DNA of 64,000 bases from Helicobacter apodemus (GTDB lineage Bacteria > Campylobacterota > Campylobacteria > Campylobacterales > Helicobacteraceae). The DNA lies in contig NZ_JRPC02000006.1 of assembly GCF_000765745.2 (NCBI RefSeq), positions 23,670-87,669 of the forward strand, given 5' to 3'. The notes beneath the pieces were generated by a model, which did no database searches, was not told the origin of the DNA, and worked only from the letters and a program-made list of their open reading frames with translations. Below, one piece after another: positions 63,948 through 64,000 of the stretch (its first letter is position 1; each line of letters opens with the position of its first letter). Both the position numbers and the translations under genes were made by a program.

Positions 63948-64000
63948 ATGAATAAACTAATGCTTAATCTCTCTATTAACTTTCATTTTAAAGGATTCTT
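63948..64000 (+). CDS. start of a gene cut by the window end
   Basis: ATG at 63948 follows AAGGA at seven bases and a TATAAT box. Seventeen codons are visible (MNKLMLNLSINFHFKGF). They do not identify the product. Confidence 0.45.
   Translation, partial: MNKLMLNLSINFHFKGF

Overview
The window is an AT-rich chromosome segment of a Campylobacterota bacterium, almost certainly a Helicobacter and probably an enterohepatic-type species. Several gene neighbourhoods are those known from Helicobacter pylori (rpmB next to the K+ channel gene, acpS-fliL, fabG-acpP-fabF-accA, valS-fliW). It also carries arginine and methionine biosynthesis genes (argJ, metH) that H. pylori lacks. Intergenic spaces are short, 4-bp stop/start overlaps are frequent, and homopolymer tracts occur. 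No tRNA, 16S/23S rRNA, CRISPR array or intact insertion sequence was seen. The only RNA gene found is rnpB.

Layout. 1-1.9 kb (+): end of an autotransporter and a YmdB-type phosphoesterase. 1.8-21.3 kb (mostly -): argJ, K+ channel, rpmB; fqrB-like, ccoS, maf; acpS, fliL; pheA, lysA, ftsW; a MetF-like gene; a lone plus-strand methylase-specificity fusion; ychF, pepA, dedA, msrB, metH and a second dedA. 21.5-33.9 kb (mostly +): a small Asn-rich protein, a frameshifted DUF305 gene, speA-cysE, tkt-addB, yaaA, and the fatty-acid operon fabG-acpP-fabF-accA.

33.9-41.2 kb is the accessory hotspot. A HI0933/YhiN-family flavoprotein gene starts overlapping the end of accA, is decayed, and is cut in two by about 6.1 kb of foreign DNA. 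The two halves rejoin in frame if one copy of a flanking 5-bp repeat (GAGTT) and the insert are removed. The insert holds decayed Mu-like phage genes (GemA C-terminus, a head-protein or nuclease fragment, a broken Dam-type methylase), a small HTH protein, a short Sel1/Hcp-like protein and one intact gene: a 1090-residue subtilisin (S8) autotransporter. Its barrel is a paralogue of the barrel at the left edge of the window.

41.2-50.6 kb: hypE, rnpB, katA with a candidate Fur/PerR box, a convergent ankyrin gene, uvrD, a LysR regulator with an 11-G tract just before its start, and a three-gene group (UDG-like, periplasmic protein, YgjP-type metallopeptidase). 50.7-64 kb: an EF-hand protein behind a near-consensus sigma-54 promoter, a secreted cyclophilin with prs, hemL with AtpZ-like and membrane genes, rpsU, ccoG, an AI-2E-family permease, valS, fliW, rep, and the first codons of another gene.

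The signals most worth following are the reconstructable insertion carrying a serine-protease autotransporter, the poly-G-controlled LysR regulator, the sigma-54-driven EF-hand protein and the orphan methylase-specificity fusion with an altered catalytic motif.
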